DNA of 64,000 bases from Dermanyssus gallinae (taxonomy: Eukaryota > Arthropoda > Arachnida > Mesostigmata > Dermanyssidae), in the NCBI GenBank assembly GCA_003439945.1, contig QVRM01004868.1, forward strand, positions 115,001 through 179,000, in the 5' to 3' direction. The notes under the pieces were generated by a model that searched no databases, had not been told where the DNA came from, and was given only the letters and a program-made list of their open reading frames with translations. Positions within the stretch are counted from its first letter, which is position 1. Each line of letters begins with the position of its first letter. Made by a program: the position numbers and the translations under genes. Below are positions 1 to 64,000 of the stretch, piece after piece.

Positions 1-1171
1 ACCAAGACTGTGGAGTTTAGACGTGGAGAACGCTTTGCCTCTGCTGATGTAAATACATTGTGGCAGCCAACCGCTGGACTTTGTAAACTTCTTCCCGTAT
101 GGTGGGCTGCGAGTTCATTATTTGGGAATTGTCTGTCAGTTCGGTCAACCCTAGCTTTTCTTTACAAGGAGGTCGATGACGTCCGTCGACTGTCTGTAGA
201 AAGCTGGCGTATGGCCTTGACAGTGTGGAACCAGCTGACTACGGTGAATATTAATTTGCTGGAACAGTGTTCTGCACTTTATAGAACGCGGGTTTTGTGC
301 CTATCAATTAGAGCGCCAAATTGCTACATATACTTACTGTTAGCCCCTCTCCATTGTGGAAGCAGCTAGAAATCCACCGAAGAAGCCGCGTGCCAAGTCA
401 ACCAGACAATTAATGGTTAATTGGAAAGCCAATATCTGATAGGCCAAAAAATGGGAGATCTGGAGATATTTAGGTTACGTCACCTTGGGAGTTATCTCTC
501 GGAATACTCACTTGAGTGAAGTAAATAATGATTATTATTATTAGTTAAGTAGAGGGAGTTGTTCGATTTGTCATTTGTCTCTCGTCGACATGCAGATATA
601 GTAAAGCAGCTCATATAGTTGTTCTAATTTTTTTTTTTTTTCACTGTCTATGTTTATTCGAACCTTAAAAAATACTTTAGGAGACAGACCTCTCGGGCGT
701 TCGCGACGGTAGCCGCACTGTGATTGGTTACTGCCAGGTAATGATAACTAAAATGTATTCAAATTGACGTAGTTATTTATATTTAAACAAATAAATGCTA
801 CAAACAGCAAGAGCATCTGTTTTGTGATCAAATAGTACACCCGTTTAGCAATAGGAACATTGTAATCGTCTGTATGTGCACAATTTATTTATAGACAAAA
901 TATACATGTATACAGTCCCTGCAGCAAGCTACCAGGACGCTATGGTTACGTTTTGGCTACAGGAAAATCCCTGTGCTTCATGCAAACCTAAACGACACCT
1001 CACCGTCACCAACCCGTCAGTTTGGCGGATATCGTTAGCATATATATGCCTTGCATAAAGACCAGTAGGCTCAAATCACACGCCACAAGATCCGTCTGGC
1101 ATGGTCCCGACACGTGACGCCGCTTAACTAGCAACCGCGTACCGCATACACTGTCTGTCGTTTGTTGCTGG
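1..1171. other. No gene recognised
   Basis: A 119-codon open frame (10-369) lacks any recognisable domain and has no splice context. The stretch probably holds the 3' end of the zinc-finger transcript and intergenic DNA. Confidence 0.4.
884..889 (-). promoter_or_regulatory. Candidate polyadenylation signal for the zinc-finger gene
   Basis: AATAAA on the minus strand, about 290 bases downstream of the zinc-finger stop codon. It is the first such hexamer seen there, but a hexamer in AT-rich DNA is weak evidence. Confidence 0.3.
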
Positions 1172-1181
1172 TTAAGGCACG

Positions 1182-6287
<5,106 letters not shown>

Positions 6288-6452
6288 CTCGAATCATGTG
6301 GTCTCGCGACACCAGCAGCAGCAGTAGCGGCAGCTCGCGGCGCCAGGAGTTTTCTGTCCATCTGAGGTTGCCCACCACCGATGGGTCTAGACGGGCCAGC
6401 GACCACAGAACACTGTCGTCATGCTTACGAGTCGAGCACCTCCATCACCTGT

Positions 6453-6792
6453 GAAGAACAGCAACAGCAACAGCAACAACAACCATAACACAAGAACAGA
6501 GATGTACGCGCGTTGTTGTTATTTGTATATACCCAACAACAACAACAACAAAGATAGCAACAAGAACAACAACAATGGCAATAAGAACAACAACAATGGC
6601 AATAAGAACAGCAACAATGGCAACAAGAACAACAACAATGGCAACAAGAACAACAACAATGGCAACAAGAACAACAACAATGGCAGTAGCAACATGAACA
6701 ACAATAGCACTAGCAACATCAACAACAATAGCACTAGCAACATCAACAACAATAGCAACAACTCGAACGACAAAAATAACAAAAAACTCTAA
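6453..6792. repeat. CAA/AAC-rich low complexity with 21-bp units
   Basis: Just upstream of the zinc-finger start. The core (6560-6690) is a minisatellite of ~21-bp units of the type AACAAGAACAACAACAATGGC, flanked by CAA-rich sequence. Read forward it gives an Asn-rich frame and backward Leu- or Val-rich frames; I treat these as artefacts of the repeat. Confidence 0.85.
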
Positions 6793-7139
6793 CACATCAC
6801 GTTATCGCGACTACAATGTGTCACTAGGATCACATCAATCAGCAAGAGATGTGGAGAAACGCAGCGCGGAGAACGTACGCGCCCATATATGTTTTTTTTT
6901 TTCGCATACATTTGCTCATTGCCAATCATTGTCAGTTTGCCAGCACGCGCCGTGTTAGTATCATAGATAGTCAATTAGTCTCTAATTGCTACAAGTATAG
7001 CGGCATTGCGTGGGAAAATGTTCACATTCTCGGAAGATAGATTCTGCAGCCGCCGCCGCTGTTAGTGCTGTTGGCTAACCTAGTGTTCTATGTTCAACAA
7101 TCCAATGTCCAATGTGACCAATAAGCTGCTAGTCACTAA

Positions 7140-7385
7140 CACCAGAATTGACAACAGCAATAAAGTCCAGAACAAATGACGACAACCACAACAACAACAA
7201 TAACAAGAACGAAACACATTAGAAAAAACAACAACGACAACCATAAACTTTAGAACGAACAACAACAGCAGCAATAAACTTTAGAACCAACAACCACAAC
7301 AACAACAACAACATTAACATCAACAATGCACACCAGATCCAACAACAACGACAGCAGCAACAACATCAACAACAACAACAACAAA
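7140..7385. repeat. CAA-rich low complexity
   Basis: Imperfect CAA/ACA repeats with several copies of AACTTTAGAAC-like spacers. No coding evidence. With 6453-6792 it forms a ~1-kb CAA-rich tract upstream of the zinc-finger gene. Confidence 0.8.
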
Positions 7386-8095
7386 ACTCTTAGAAACGAC
7401 CTGCCGCCAAGCCACTGCTCATTGGTTACCCCTGTATTTCTAGCTATTCTGTAACTCATTGCCAGACTCGTCTGATGTCAATTCATTGAACTGAATTACG
7501 CCACTACTAAAATATTGCATGCAGCTTCCCGCGCCCGTTCCGTGCCTGCTTCTCACCTGAGTCACAATCATCAAGAAGCAACTATGAAGAATGGCCTCGA
7601 TGCCGAATCACCGATGCAGGTGGGAGATGGTGATCAACAATATTCAATCAATCGTTCGATATCGGTTCTGCAGAAAACTCACTTCACACACCTTCACTGG
7701 CTCGCACCTGGTTGGCGGTTTGACTTGGCTGTTGTTGTTGTTACTGATGTCGTTGTATTTGTTGTTGTTGTTGTTAATGTTGCTTGTTATTGTTCACTGG
7801 TTTGTGTGTGTTTATTTATTTACATTCGAACGTCAATCGAACGCGACTCTCCGCCTAACTAGTCATCAGTCAGTCAATCAGTCTAGTAGTGGCTTATGGA
7901 AATGTATGTAGTAGTTACTTGTCTTGTGTCGGTCGACGATGAACTGGGTGGACTTCGCTTATCTCTCAACGCAACACAAGTTGGCCTAAACGGACGGAAC
8001 ACGGAACGCGGCACGGAATGACTCCGAGTGGGCGGCGGAACAATATTTCCGCTCGGCGGGGGGCGGGCGGGTGGGAGCGCGCGCTTTTCAAATAT

Positions 8096-8314
8096 CGCAC
8101 ACGACGCCTCGCAGCCATAGGGGCGCGGGTTCGAGCCCGGTGTCGTGGTGGGTGCATGCGTCTGCGCCTCGCGACCGGAGGAGACACATAGGTGCGCGGG
8201 TTCGAACCCCACCGTTGCACATTTGTATTTATGGGGGTCCGTCTATGAAGCATTGCGAAAAGCAGTCCCATGGACGTTAAATCTTGGCTGAAAGTCAGCC
8301 CCGAAAGGATTTTA
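8096..8314 (+). repeat. tRNA-derived SINE family 1
   Basis: The most complete plus-strand copy. It has a tRNA-like head with box-B matches at 8127 and 8200 (GGTTCGAACCCC), then the family body and the GGACGTTAAATCTTGGCTGA tail, ending in GGATTTTA. A second partial copy follows directly. Confidence 0.8.
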
Positions 8315-8450
8315 GCCATAGGTGCGCGGGTTCGAGCCCTACCGTTGCACATTTGTACTTATGGGGGTCGTCCGTCTATGAAGCAATGTGAAAAACAGTT
8401 CCGTGGACGTTCAATCTTGGCTGAGGGTCAGCCCAAAAACTTTTAGATTA
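8315..8450 (+). repeat. tRNA-derived SINE family 1, partial tandem copy
   Basis: Begins at a second CATAGGTGCGCGGGTTCGAG and repeats the body of the preceding copy, giving two SINE bodies head to tail. Confidence 0.75.
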
Positions 8451-8512
8451 GTACAGTAGTATCGGGCCAGAAGTCCAACTCGATCAGGCATTATTATTAT
8501 TATTATTATTGA

Positions 8513-8725
8513 CTTAAAAAGCATCTTTTTTGGGCTGGCTTTCAGCCAGCATTTAAAGTCCACGGGTTTGCTTTCGCATTGATTCGTAAAACGGATAACC
8601 CCATAAGCGCAAATGTGCAACGCTGGGGATCGAACCGGTGCAGCACCCGTGTGTTTCCTTCGGTCGCGATGGTGTCGCACTTTCGAATGCACCACGCCAC
8701 CCAGCACCCGCACATTGTTATTGAC
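8513..8725 (-). repeat. tRNA-derived SINE family 1, diverged inverted copy
   Basis: Minus-strand copy with a diverged tRNA-like head (GGATCGAACCGG as + strand B-box region) and CATTTAAAGTCCACGG in place of the usual body. With the two copies before it, it forms an inverted SINE cluster. Confidence 0.65.
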
Positions 8726-8818
8726 CTAGCGCGGTGGAAAGTCGGAGCAGTTAGTTGAACAAACAATATGCACATAGGCATGTACGTCATTACGCATGTA
8801 TATTCGGAACGGAAAAAC

Positions 8819-9160
8819 AACTTTGCTTTGCGGGACAAATCGCGGGCCTCTGCGGGTGCACTATGCTGCACAATTATCACGTCAGAAGTCACGTAAGGCG
8901 TGCTTAGAATGTTTGCGTTTTTTTTAGCTTAAAGGTGAACTAAAAATGAGCTTCAGCCTTGGCAGCGTGTGGGGCCAGTTTTCAGAAACTTTGTTTTGCG
9001 GGACAAATCGCGGCACTTTACGGGTGCACTATGTTGCACAGTTGTCACGTCAGAGGTCACGTGAGGCGTGTGTATAATTGTTGCGGTCTTTTTGAGCTTA
9101 AGGTTGTACCACTAATGAGCTACAGCCTTGGCAGCTTGCGGGACCATCTTTCAGAAGCAA
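8819..9160. repeat. Two-copy tandem repeat, ~168 bp
   Basis: A block starting AACTTTGCTTTGCGGGACAA at 8819 recurs, diverged, at 8987 and begins again near 9157. Both copies carry GGGTGCACTATG and GTCACGT blocks in the same order. Confidence 0.75.
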
Positions 9161-9194
9161 GCTTTGCGCAGCTAGAAAAATGTCTCACAGCATA

Positions 9195-9560
9195 ACTACG
9201 AAGCGTGTTCTTTGCTTGCCGCGGACGGCAAGAAACCACTGTGTGTACCTGCTGGTGCGTTTCGGACCAGCAGTGGAAACAATCCGCGTCAGGCTTAGGT
9301 CACATATTGCAGAACCAATTCAGCAATTTTTGTTGGACTTGCAGGGAACGCCACCGAGGCCTCGGCAGAGGCAGCGCAGTTAAATGTGCACCTTGTCAGG
9401 GAGCTTTAGAATGGAATGGCATGCACTAGTCGGCACGTGTACACAAGGTACACTGTGCATGGTTATCAAGCTGGCGATCAATGTCGTTGCCGGTTCTGCT
9501 CGCAGACGTGCGCTAAACGCATCTCGGCGATCTCTGCACTTTTTTACTCAGTGGGACCGC
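9195..9560 (+). pseudogene. Cys-rich MYND-like repeat fragment
   Basis: A broken frame encodes CxC pairs and, near 9490-9520, CRCRFCSQTCAK. This segment is shared with 29590-29745 and 31330-31430, where it continues as AKYH...C. The spacing FCxxxCAxYHxxxC resembles the second half of an SMYD-type MYND zinc finger. Stops and frame breaks make this a relic; the family assignment is an inference. Confidence 0.4.
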
Positions 9561-9629
9561 CGCTGTGTGTGTGTTTTATATTAGATAATAATAATAATAA
9601 TAATAATAATGCAAACTCGAAATAAACAA

Positions 9630-11210
9630 TAATCAATCATCGTTGATTCGAATGTGTAAGTGACATCCCATTAGCAAAACGCTGACAATTGCTATGCTAA
9701 CATTGCCTGCATTTGTTGGTTTTGGAAGTGTGTACGGGCACGTATTGCACGAGTGTACGTGTTTCCACATTGTGTTACGCCATATTGAAGGAAACTTCTG
9801 TCAATAGCAAATAGAGCTGTAACAGCGTGAACACTTAAGTCGAATAATGATAATAATAATAATAATTGTTTCTAAACTAGATACAGTCATAATTGTAGTA
9901 AAGTTACGTAGTATGTTTGTCAAGTCAGGATCTATCTGCACAAGCATAGAATACATACGGACACGTATGTTCTCCACCGTAAACATTTACTTTTCTTATT
10001 GTAAATATACATGCATTTGTATGTGTATAAAATAAATTCATGTAAACGATTGCTTATGTCTCTGTATATGAAAGATCCGGCGTGACATTCATGCTTTCAA
10101 ACCGGTTGCCTTAAGCTACCCTGGTTGCCCTGTTACCGACCATCCAAGACACCGTTTTTGTTATTTTTCATCGGGTTATGCGATGCTCGTTTATTTAGCT
10201 CGTTGCTATTTCTAGTACGTTTTCATTTTCGTTTAGTAGTCTGTATAAATCAAATTATTTTTTCTGGATTTCCTCAGCAGGTCACGCATTCGTAGCTTCG
10301 CCCCTTTAGCTGATTACCCGTTTAAAGGGTATCTACGTTGTACTTCAATAAAAGACCTATCTGTGTTATGAAGAAGTTTAGCACTTCTTCCACTCTATAC
10401 TAGACCTTGATGGCTTTGAGGAGCTGTGAACCTTTGAACAAACTCATGAGAACAATAAAACCTATCTATCTATCTATTCTTGTTCGATTCTACTGTCTTC
10501 TTCTTGTAATAATGAGACTAATTATTTCTGACAAATTATGCATATAGGCTTCGGTCGTCGTAATCGGTTGTTGTAATCTTGCAACAAAAGTTCAGTCACT
10601 TTCTTGTCGACGTGCCCTACTTTGTCGGGCCTTCGCCACCTTCGAAACAATGCGTATACTCCGCCACGGCAAGGTTGTGTTCCTCCTTGGTCCACGCATA
10701 TTTTCACTTTTGCATGCATTTCTTTTGCATACAAGCAACGATTTGCTCGACCGTTGTCATCCCCTGAGGCCCGTCACGCAGCATTACCATAGGCAATTTT
10801 TGTGCTGCATTGAGTCGAGTTTTACAGCCACCTTGCTCTCGTGCAGAATCAAATTTTTATTTATACGTAGGCATGATTAAATATCAAACATTTGTACAGA
10901 TACAACAAGCAAGTCTGGTCAAACTCGTCGCTGCAGCAACCGAAGGTATCGCTTCGATTCAAGCAAGTGCTATTTAGCTGCTCATCCCATGGCGCCGATT
11001 ATAGAAGCGGCATTGCCTCTACACACCGCGAAAGACAGGAGCTGTCTCAGATATTCTCTCTCGCGCTGGTCCCCCGCCGTTGCTTCCATTCTTTGGCCAG
11101 ATCGCAAATGAATTTTGATGCCCCACTGCTAATGTGCCTTAATGTTTCTATAGCTATCGGTACGAAGTGAAAGCTGTCTTCAAAGATTTTTCCGTTCGGC
11201 ATGCTCTGCT
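9630..11210. other. No gene recognised; possible retroelement tail
   Basis: Near 10345 and 10455 there are two AATAAAA...CCTATC motifs, the second running into (TATC)n, as at the 3' end of a retroposed element. Otherwise I see nothing supportable. Confidence 0.3.
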
Positions 11211-11253
11211 ACCCATCGTGTGCTAACAGAGCTATGGCGGAGATACGAGGGAG

Positions 11254-12131
11254 CTATGGCTGAGGGGGAAGTAATGCTCTGGCCACGCCATCAGGTCTCT
11301 TGTCGTTGTCCCGTCCAAGGCCCCGTGATTCCGGTTTTGCTGACAACCTCTTTCTGTCCAAGGCCCCGTGGTTCCAGTTTTGCAGACAACCTTTTTTTTC
11401 TAATGGCTATTTTAATAATTCCATATTAAACTATGGCTGAGGGGGAAGTAATGCTCTGGCCACGCCATCAGGTCTCTTGTCGTTGTCCCGTCCAAGGCCC
11501 CGTGATTCCGGTTTTGCTGACAACCTCTTTCTGTCCAAGGCCCCGTGGTTCCAGTTTTGCAGACAACCTTTTTTTTCTAATGGCTATTTTAATAATTCCA
11601 TATTAAGCTATGGCTGAGGGGGAAGTAATGCTCTGGCCACGCCATCAGGTCTCTTGTCGTTGTCCCGTCCAAGGCCCCGTGATTCCAGTTTTGCTGACAA
11701 CCTCTTTCTGTCCAAGGCCCCGTGGTTCCAGTTTTGCAGACAACCTTTTTTTTCTAATGGCTATTTTAATAATTCCATATTAAGCTATGGCTGAGGGGGA
11801 AGTAATGCTCTGGCCACGCCATCAGGTCTCTTGTCGTTGTCCCGTCCAAGGCCCCGTGATTCCAGTTTTGCTGACAACCTCTTTCTGTCCAAGGCCCCGT
11901 GGTTCCAGTTTTGCAGACAACCTTTTTTTTCTAATGGCTATTTTAATAATTCCATATTAAGCTATGGCTGAGGGGGAAGTAATGCTCTGGCCACGCCATC
12001 AGGTCTCTTGTCGTTGTCCCGTCCAAGGCCCCGTGATTCCAGTTTTGCTGACAACCTCTTTCCGTCCAAGGCCCCGTGGTTCCAGGTTTGCAGACAACCT
12101 TTTTTTCTAATGGCTATTTTAATAATTCCAT
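11254..12131. repeat. 177-bp tandem repeat, five copies
   Basis: Units begin at CTATGGCTGAGGGGGAAGTA at 11254, 11431, 11608, 11785 and 11962, exactly 177 bp apart and nearly identical. Each unit holds an internal near-duplicate of TCCAAGGCCCCGTGRTTCC followed by GTTTTGC and GACAACCT, about 43 bp apart. The high identity suggests recent expansion or homogenisation. Confidence 0.95.
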
Positions 12132-12139
12132 TTAGCTCT

Positions 12140-13535
12140 ATGTACCGTGAATATCCGTAAAATACTTCGCCGTTCAGCTAGATGTTCAGCACTTTGTTCA
12201 TGATCTTTCTGGCAAAAGTATCATATGTTCCGAGTTCATCTGGGCAGAAGCCCGTCGGTGCACTACGAAGTATGTAGTTTCAGTGCGATGCTTCCAGGCT
12301 GTATCTCCACAGGCACATTGCCACTTGTGGATTTTCTTGAGAAAATGTGTTACGCCTTCTCTAAAATTCTTTTGGTCGTTTAGTACGTGAGGGATCTTTT
12401 GAATACCTAACGGAACCCCTAGTAGATCCATATCGTGGTTATTGCATGTGTTCTGTCTTCTTACGATCCACCAAAAGCAGTTACTTCGCAATTCTCTGTT
12501 TTAGGAAATAAATAGAATGTTAGATAAGCCTTCTTGTTGTTGAAATTCTTTAATTTGACGTATGTCCGATGCTACAATATCTGCCGGTCCTCCGAGTGTT
12601 CCGTCGTCTAGGTTCCAAACGTTGAATGGGCCTTGCGTATGAACAACCAGGCCTGCTACACCAAGGTTAACAAGCGCGGGTCCTAACGGGTCTCCCTGTT
12701 AAACTCAATTTTCTGAAACAATATGCGTCATCGGGTCCCAGGATAACACTGAGGGCTAGTTGTAGCTTTGCCAGATCAGTGACAGTAGGTTTGTAGAATG
12801 CTGTTCTACTTTCGGCAGAAGTAAAAGCGGACTGTATCCAATGCATTGCAAAAGTCTAGCTTAACCACTACGCGGGCAGTTCATCTACTTTAAAGTAAGC
12901 CCGAGCGGCATGAACCCCCGCTTTCGCTCCGCCCTTAACTGCTTCACCGGCCTGGTGCGGTTTTTTCGCTACTAGTATTGCTTTCTTGTTTGTGGCCAAG
13001 CCTATCTTTGCTGCCAGTCTCTTTAAGGTCAGTCTGCATGTAACTGGGTGTAAAGAACCTGTTTTTTTCGTAGAGCAGTAAAGTTTGCTCCGTAGAAGAT
13101 AGAGAGGCAGAACGGTTGTAGTGTACCATGCGTTTTCCATAGAAACTCTAACCTCTTCCGACAGTTTTGTTGAAGATGAAATCGTTTGGTCTAGCATATA
13201 TTTTAGGTGTCGTGTCATCCAGTTTCCTGTTCTGAAAGCCAGCCCGAAATATCCCACTGCATCTAATACCGGGTGGTCTGACACAGGTCTGTGTTCATCC
13301 ATTGTAGGCTCATTCGTTGCTTCTATATTCTTACTGCTAATATTTTCAAGCGGAGGATGCTTGCGATTAAGTTCCTCTTCTGTGTTGTGATCGACGGGGG
13401 CAATAACGACAGAATGCACCAAAGCACGTATCGTGGCTCGTATGTCGCCCTTAGCCAACTTGTGCTCTGCGAGGCCTATACGGTGAGCGTTGTTGCTTTG
13501 ATTTTTTGCTTTGTTTTTTATTATAGTGGGTAGTG
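12140..13535 (-). pseudogene. LINE reverse transcriptase relic
   Basis: Read on the minus strand, an open stretch (13458-12868) leads into VVVKLDFCNA (RT motif A), then GDPLGP near 12690, NLDDGTLGG near 12610 and LLGVPLG near 12420. Frames change between these blocks, so the copy is dead. The motif set matches the copies at 15.9 and 40.6 kb (family LINE-A here). The length is about half of an RT-bearing ORF. Confidence 0.8.
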
Positions 13536-13923
13536 TAAAGCAACCAATAAGTTAATTTCTTAATCGACTTTCTTGATGCGCCTTGCGATAACACTTGTCC
13601 AGGCTCTGTAGTAATGACAGCACACAAATTTCCGTTGTGGAATCATATCATGACTGAAGCACACTTCGCACAACAGACGTACTTTATCAATTGAGTGACA
13701 GGAGTGACAGTCAGCACTCCAGACACTAAGCTGAACCTCCTCTGCAATACAATACATAGGTCCCTTATCGTTAAACAGGCAAGTCTATACGTGAATCCGT
13801 ACACATGCGTCTCATTGTGTCTAGGATCTTACACTGCAGCCCAGTATCGACTACCTTTAAAGGAAGACTGCCGGTTTAGTTGCTCGAACTGGGCGAGCGA
13901 ATCAAACATTCATTCCCCCTTTT

Positions 13924-13929
13924 TTTATT
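13924..13929 (-). promoter_or_regulatory. Candidate polyadenylation signal for the receptor gene
   Basis: AATAAA on the minus strand ~120 bases after the stop codon of the last receptor exon, just past a (TA)n run. Confidence 0.4.
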
Positions 13930-13980
13930 TCACAGATGCCGAGGGCAGTACGTGGAAAGCAAATAACGCCGTTTCTTTTC

Positions 13981-13981
<1 letters not shown>

Positions 13982-14033
<52 letters not shown>
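13982..14033. repeat. (TA)n microsatellite
   Basis: TA run directly downstream of the tail-exon stop, probably within the 3' UTR. Confidence 0.9.
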
Positions 14034-14034
<1 letters not shown>

Positions 14035-14050
14035 GATCGTACAGCTATGG

Positions 14051-63323
<49,273 letters not shown>

Positions 63324-63344
63324 CTGGCGATATCACAGGACAAT

Positions 63345-64000
63345 CGCATTTATATATATATAATCTCGCTTACAAACGAATTCAACACCACAATTTTTCG
63401 CAAGCCTACGTTGAATGTCTAAATATCTCGCAATTGCACACTTTGCAAAGCTATGCCTGATCAGCCACATCGATATAACAAATCTTTGTTATTTCACTGA
63501 CGCTGCTAAACAAAATATTTTGGCTCCCTTATGTAATTGGAAAACTATGCTTAGTTTAACAAATCCTACAATACCCCCTCAAGTGTAACAGAAACTCTTA
63601 TAGACACCTGATCTATATCTCATTATAGTTTTTGTTGTAGAAAGGTAGTGTGTAGGAAGGGCGAAGTGCATCTTCTCCGATGAGAGCGCAATGTTGGTCT
63701 TTGTCAATAGATGAAAGGCGTCCACGAATTACAAGATGAGCTACCCACTAGACTCCGCGAAAATCTTCTCTAGAATTGCATTTATCTGTTCTGTCTCTAA
63801 GAGCTCCAACCCAGAAATCCGAACTCGACCACGTCTAACTACAACTAAGTAGAAATTTTGCTTGAAAGTGAGAGCTAAGCAATTGCTCTCACGGATGCAA
63901 TATATGAAAGACTACTTTTTACGTAGTGCCCATTTTTGCGAAACAGTTTGCGATCTATGTGAAACTGGTCCTCTGGTTGTGTCTCGTTCTGCTATGATGT
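63345..64000. other. Presumed receptor intron to window edge
   Basis: The exon upstream of 63323 must end in phase 1. I cannot place it with confidence. Confidence 0.3.

Noticed and set aside
10..369. 119-codon frame at the left edge
   Set aside because: No domain or supporting signal; likely chance.
6421..6795. Asn-rich 123-codon frame and overlapping Leu- and Val-rich frames
   Set aside because: All arise from the CAA/AAC minisatellite read in different frames; no other coding signal.
12868..13458. 196-codon frame as a host gene
   Set aside because: It leads directly into reverse-transcriptase motifs and belongs to a LINE relic.
63743..63830. Possible upstream receptor exon (LELLETEQINAILEKIF)
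   Set aside because: Helical and in a usable phase only with a weak donor (CTA/GTGGGT); not enough to include.

Overview
The window is nuclear DNA from an animal, most likely an arthropod; a mite or tick is my guess, not something the sequence proves. Support for this is the AT-rich, intron-rich layout, the very many (TA)n and (TAA)n microsatellites, a C2H2 zinc-finger gene, an adhesion-type GPCR, and a dense load of decayed non-LTR retrotransposons, tRNA-derived SINEs and Tc1/mariner elements. There is no operon or prokaryotic gene layout.

Three host genes can be assembled from exons whose splice sites and reading phases agree. (1) 1182-6287, minus strand: a four-exon gene for a ~991-residue protein with 13 C2H2-type zinc fingers. 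(2) 21913-27222, plus strand: a two-exon class I SAM methyltransferase of the METTL27 (WBSCR27) type, 224 residues. (3) 14051-63323 and beyond the right edge, minus strand: a very large gene of at least 26 exons. In order it encodes five tandem GAIN/GPS-like extracellular units, a seven-helix adhesion-GPCR domain and a Ser/Thr-rich cytoplasmic tail (1535 residues visible). The methyltransferase gene appears to sit, in the opposite orientation, inside the last intron of the receptor gene.

Layout: 1-1.2 kb, no gene seen. 1.2-6.3 kb, zinc-finger gene. 6.4-7.5 kb, CAA-rich low complexity. 7.9-9.2 kb, SINE cluster and a short tandem duplication. 11.25-12.13 kb, five 177-bp tandem repeats. 12.1-13.5 kb, LINE relic. 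14.05-14.5 kb, tail exon of the receptor. 15-21 kb, LINE, R2-like and Tc1-like relics and a 1-kb foldback element. 21.9-27.2 kb, methyltransferase. 29.1-36.1 kb, seven-helix exons, interrupted by a LINE and a foldback element. 36.4-43.1 kb, mariner, LINE and R2-like relics around GAIN unit 5. 44.3-63.3 kb, GAIN units 5 back to 1, with 116-bp tandem repeats in one intron.

The main point of interest is the tandem GAIN array. Each unit starts with a phase 0 to phase 1 helical exon and ends with an exon carrying the end of the GPS, so the exon phases repeat unit by unit, which indicates internal duplication. None of the five GPS motifs keeps the usual His-Leu-Ser/Thr cleavage triplet.
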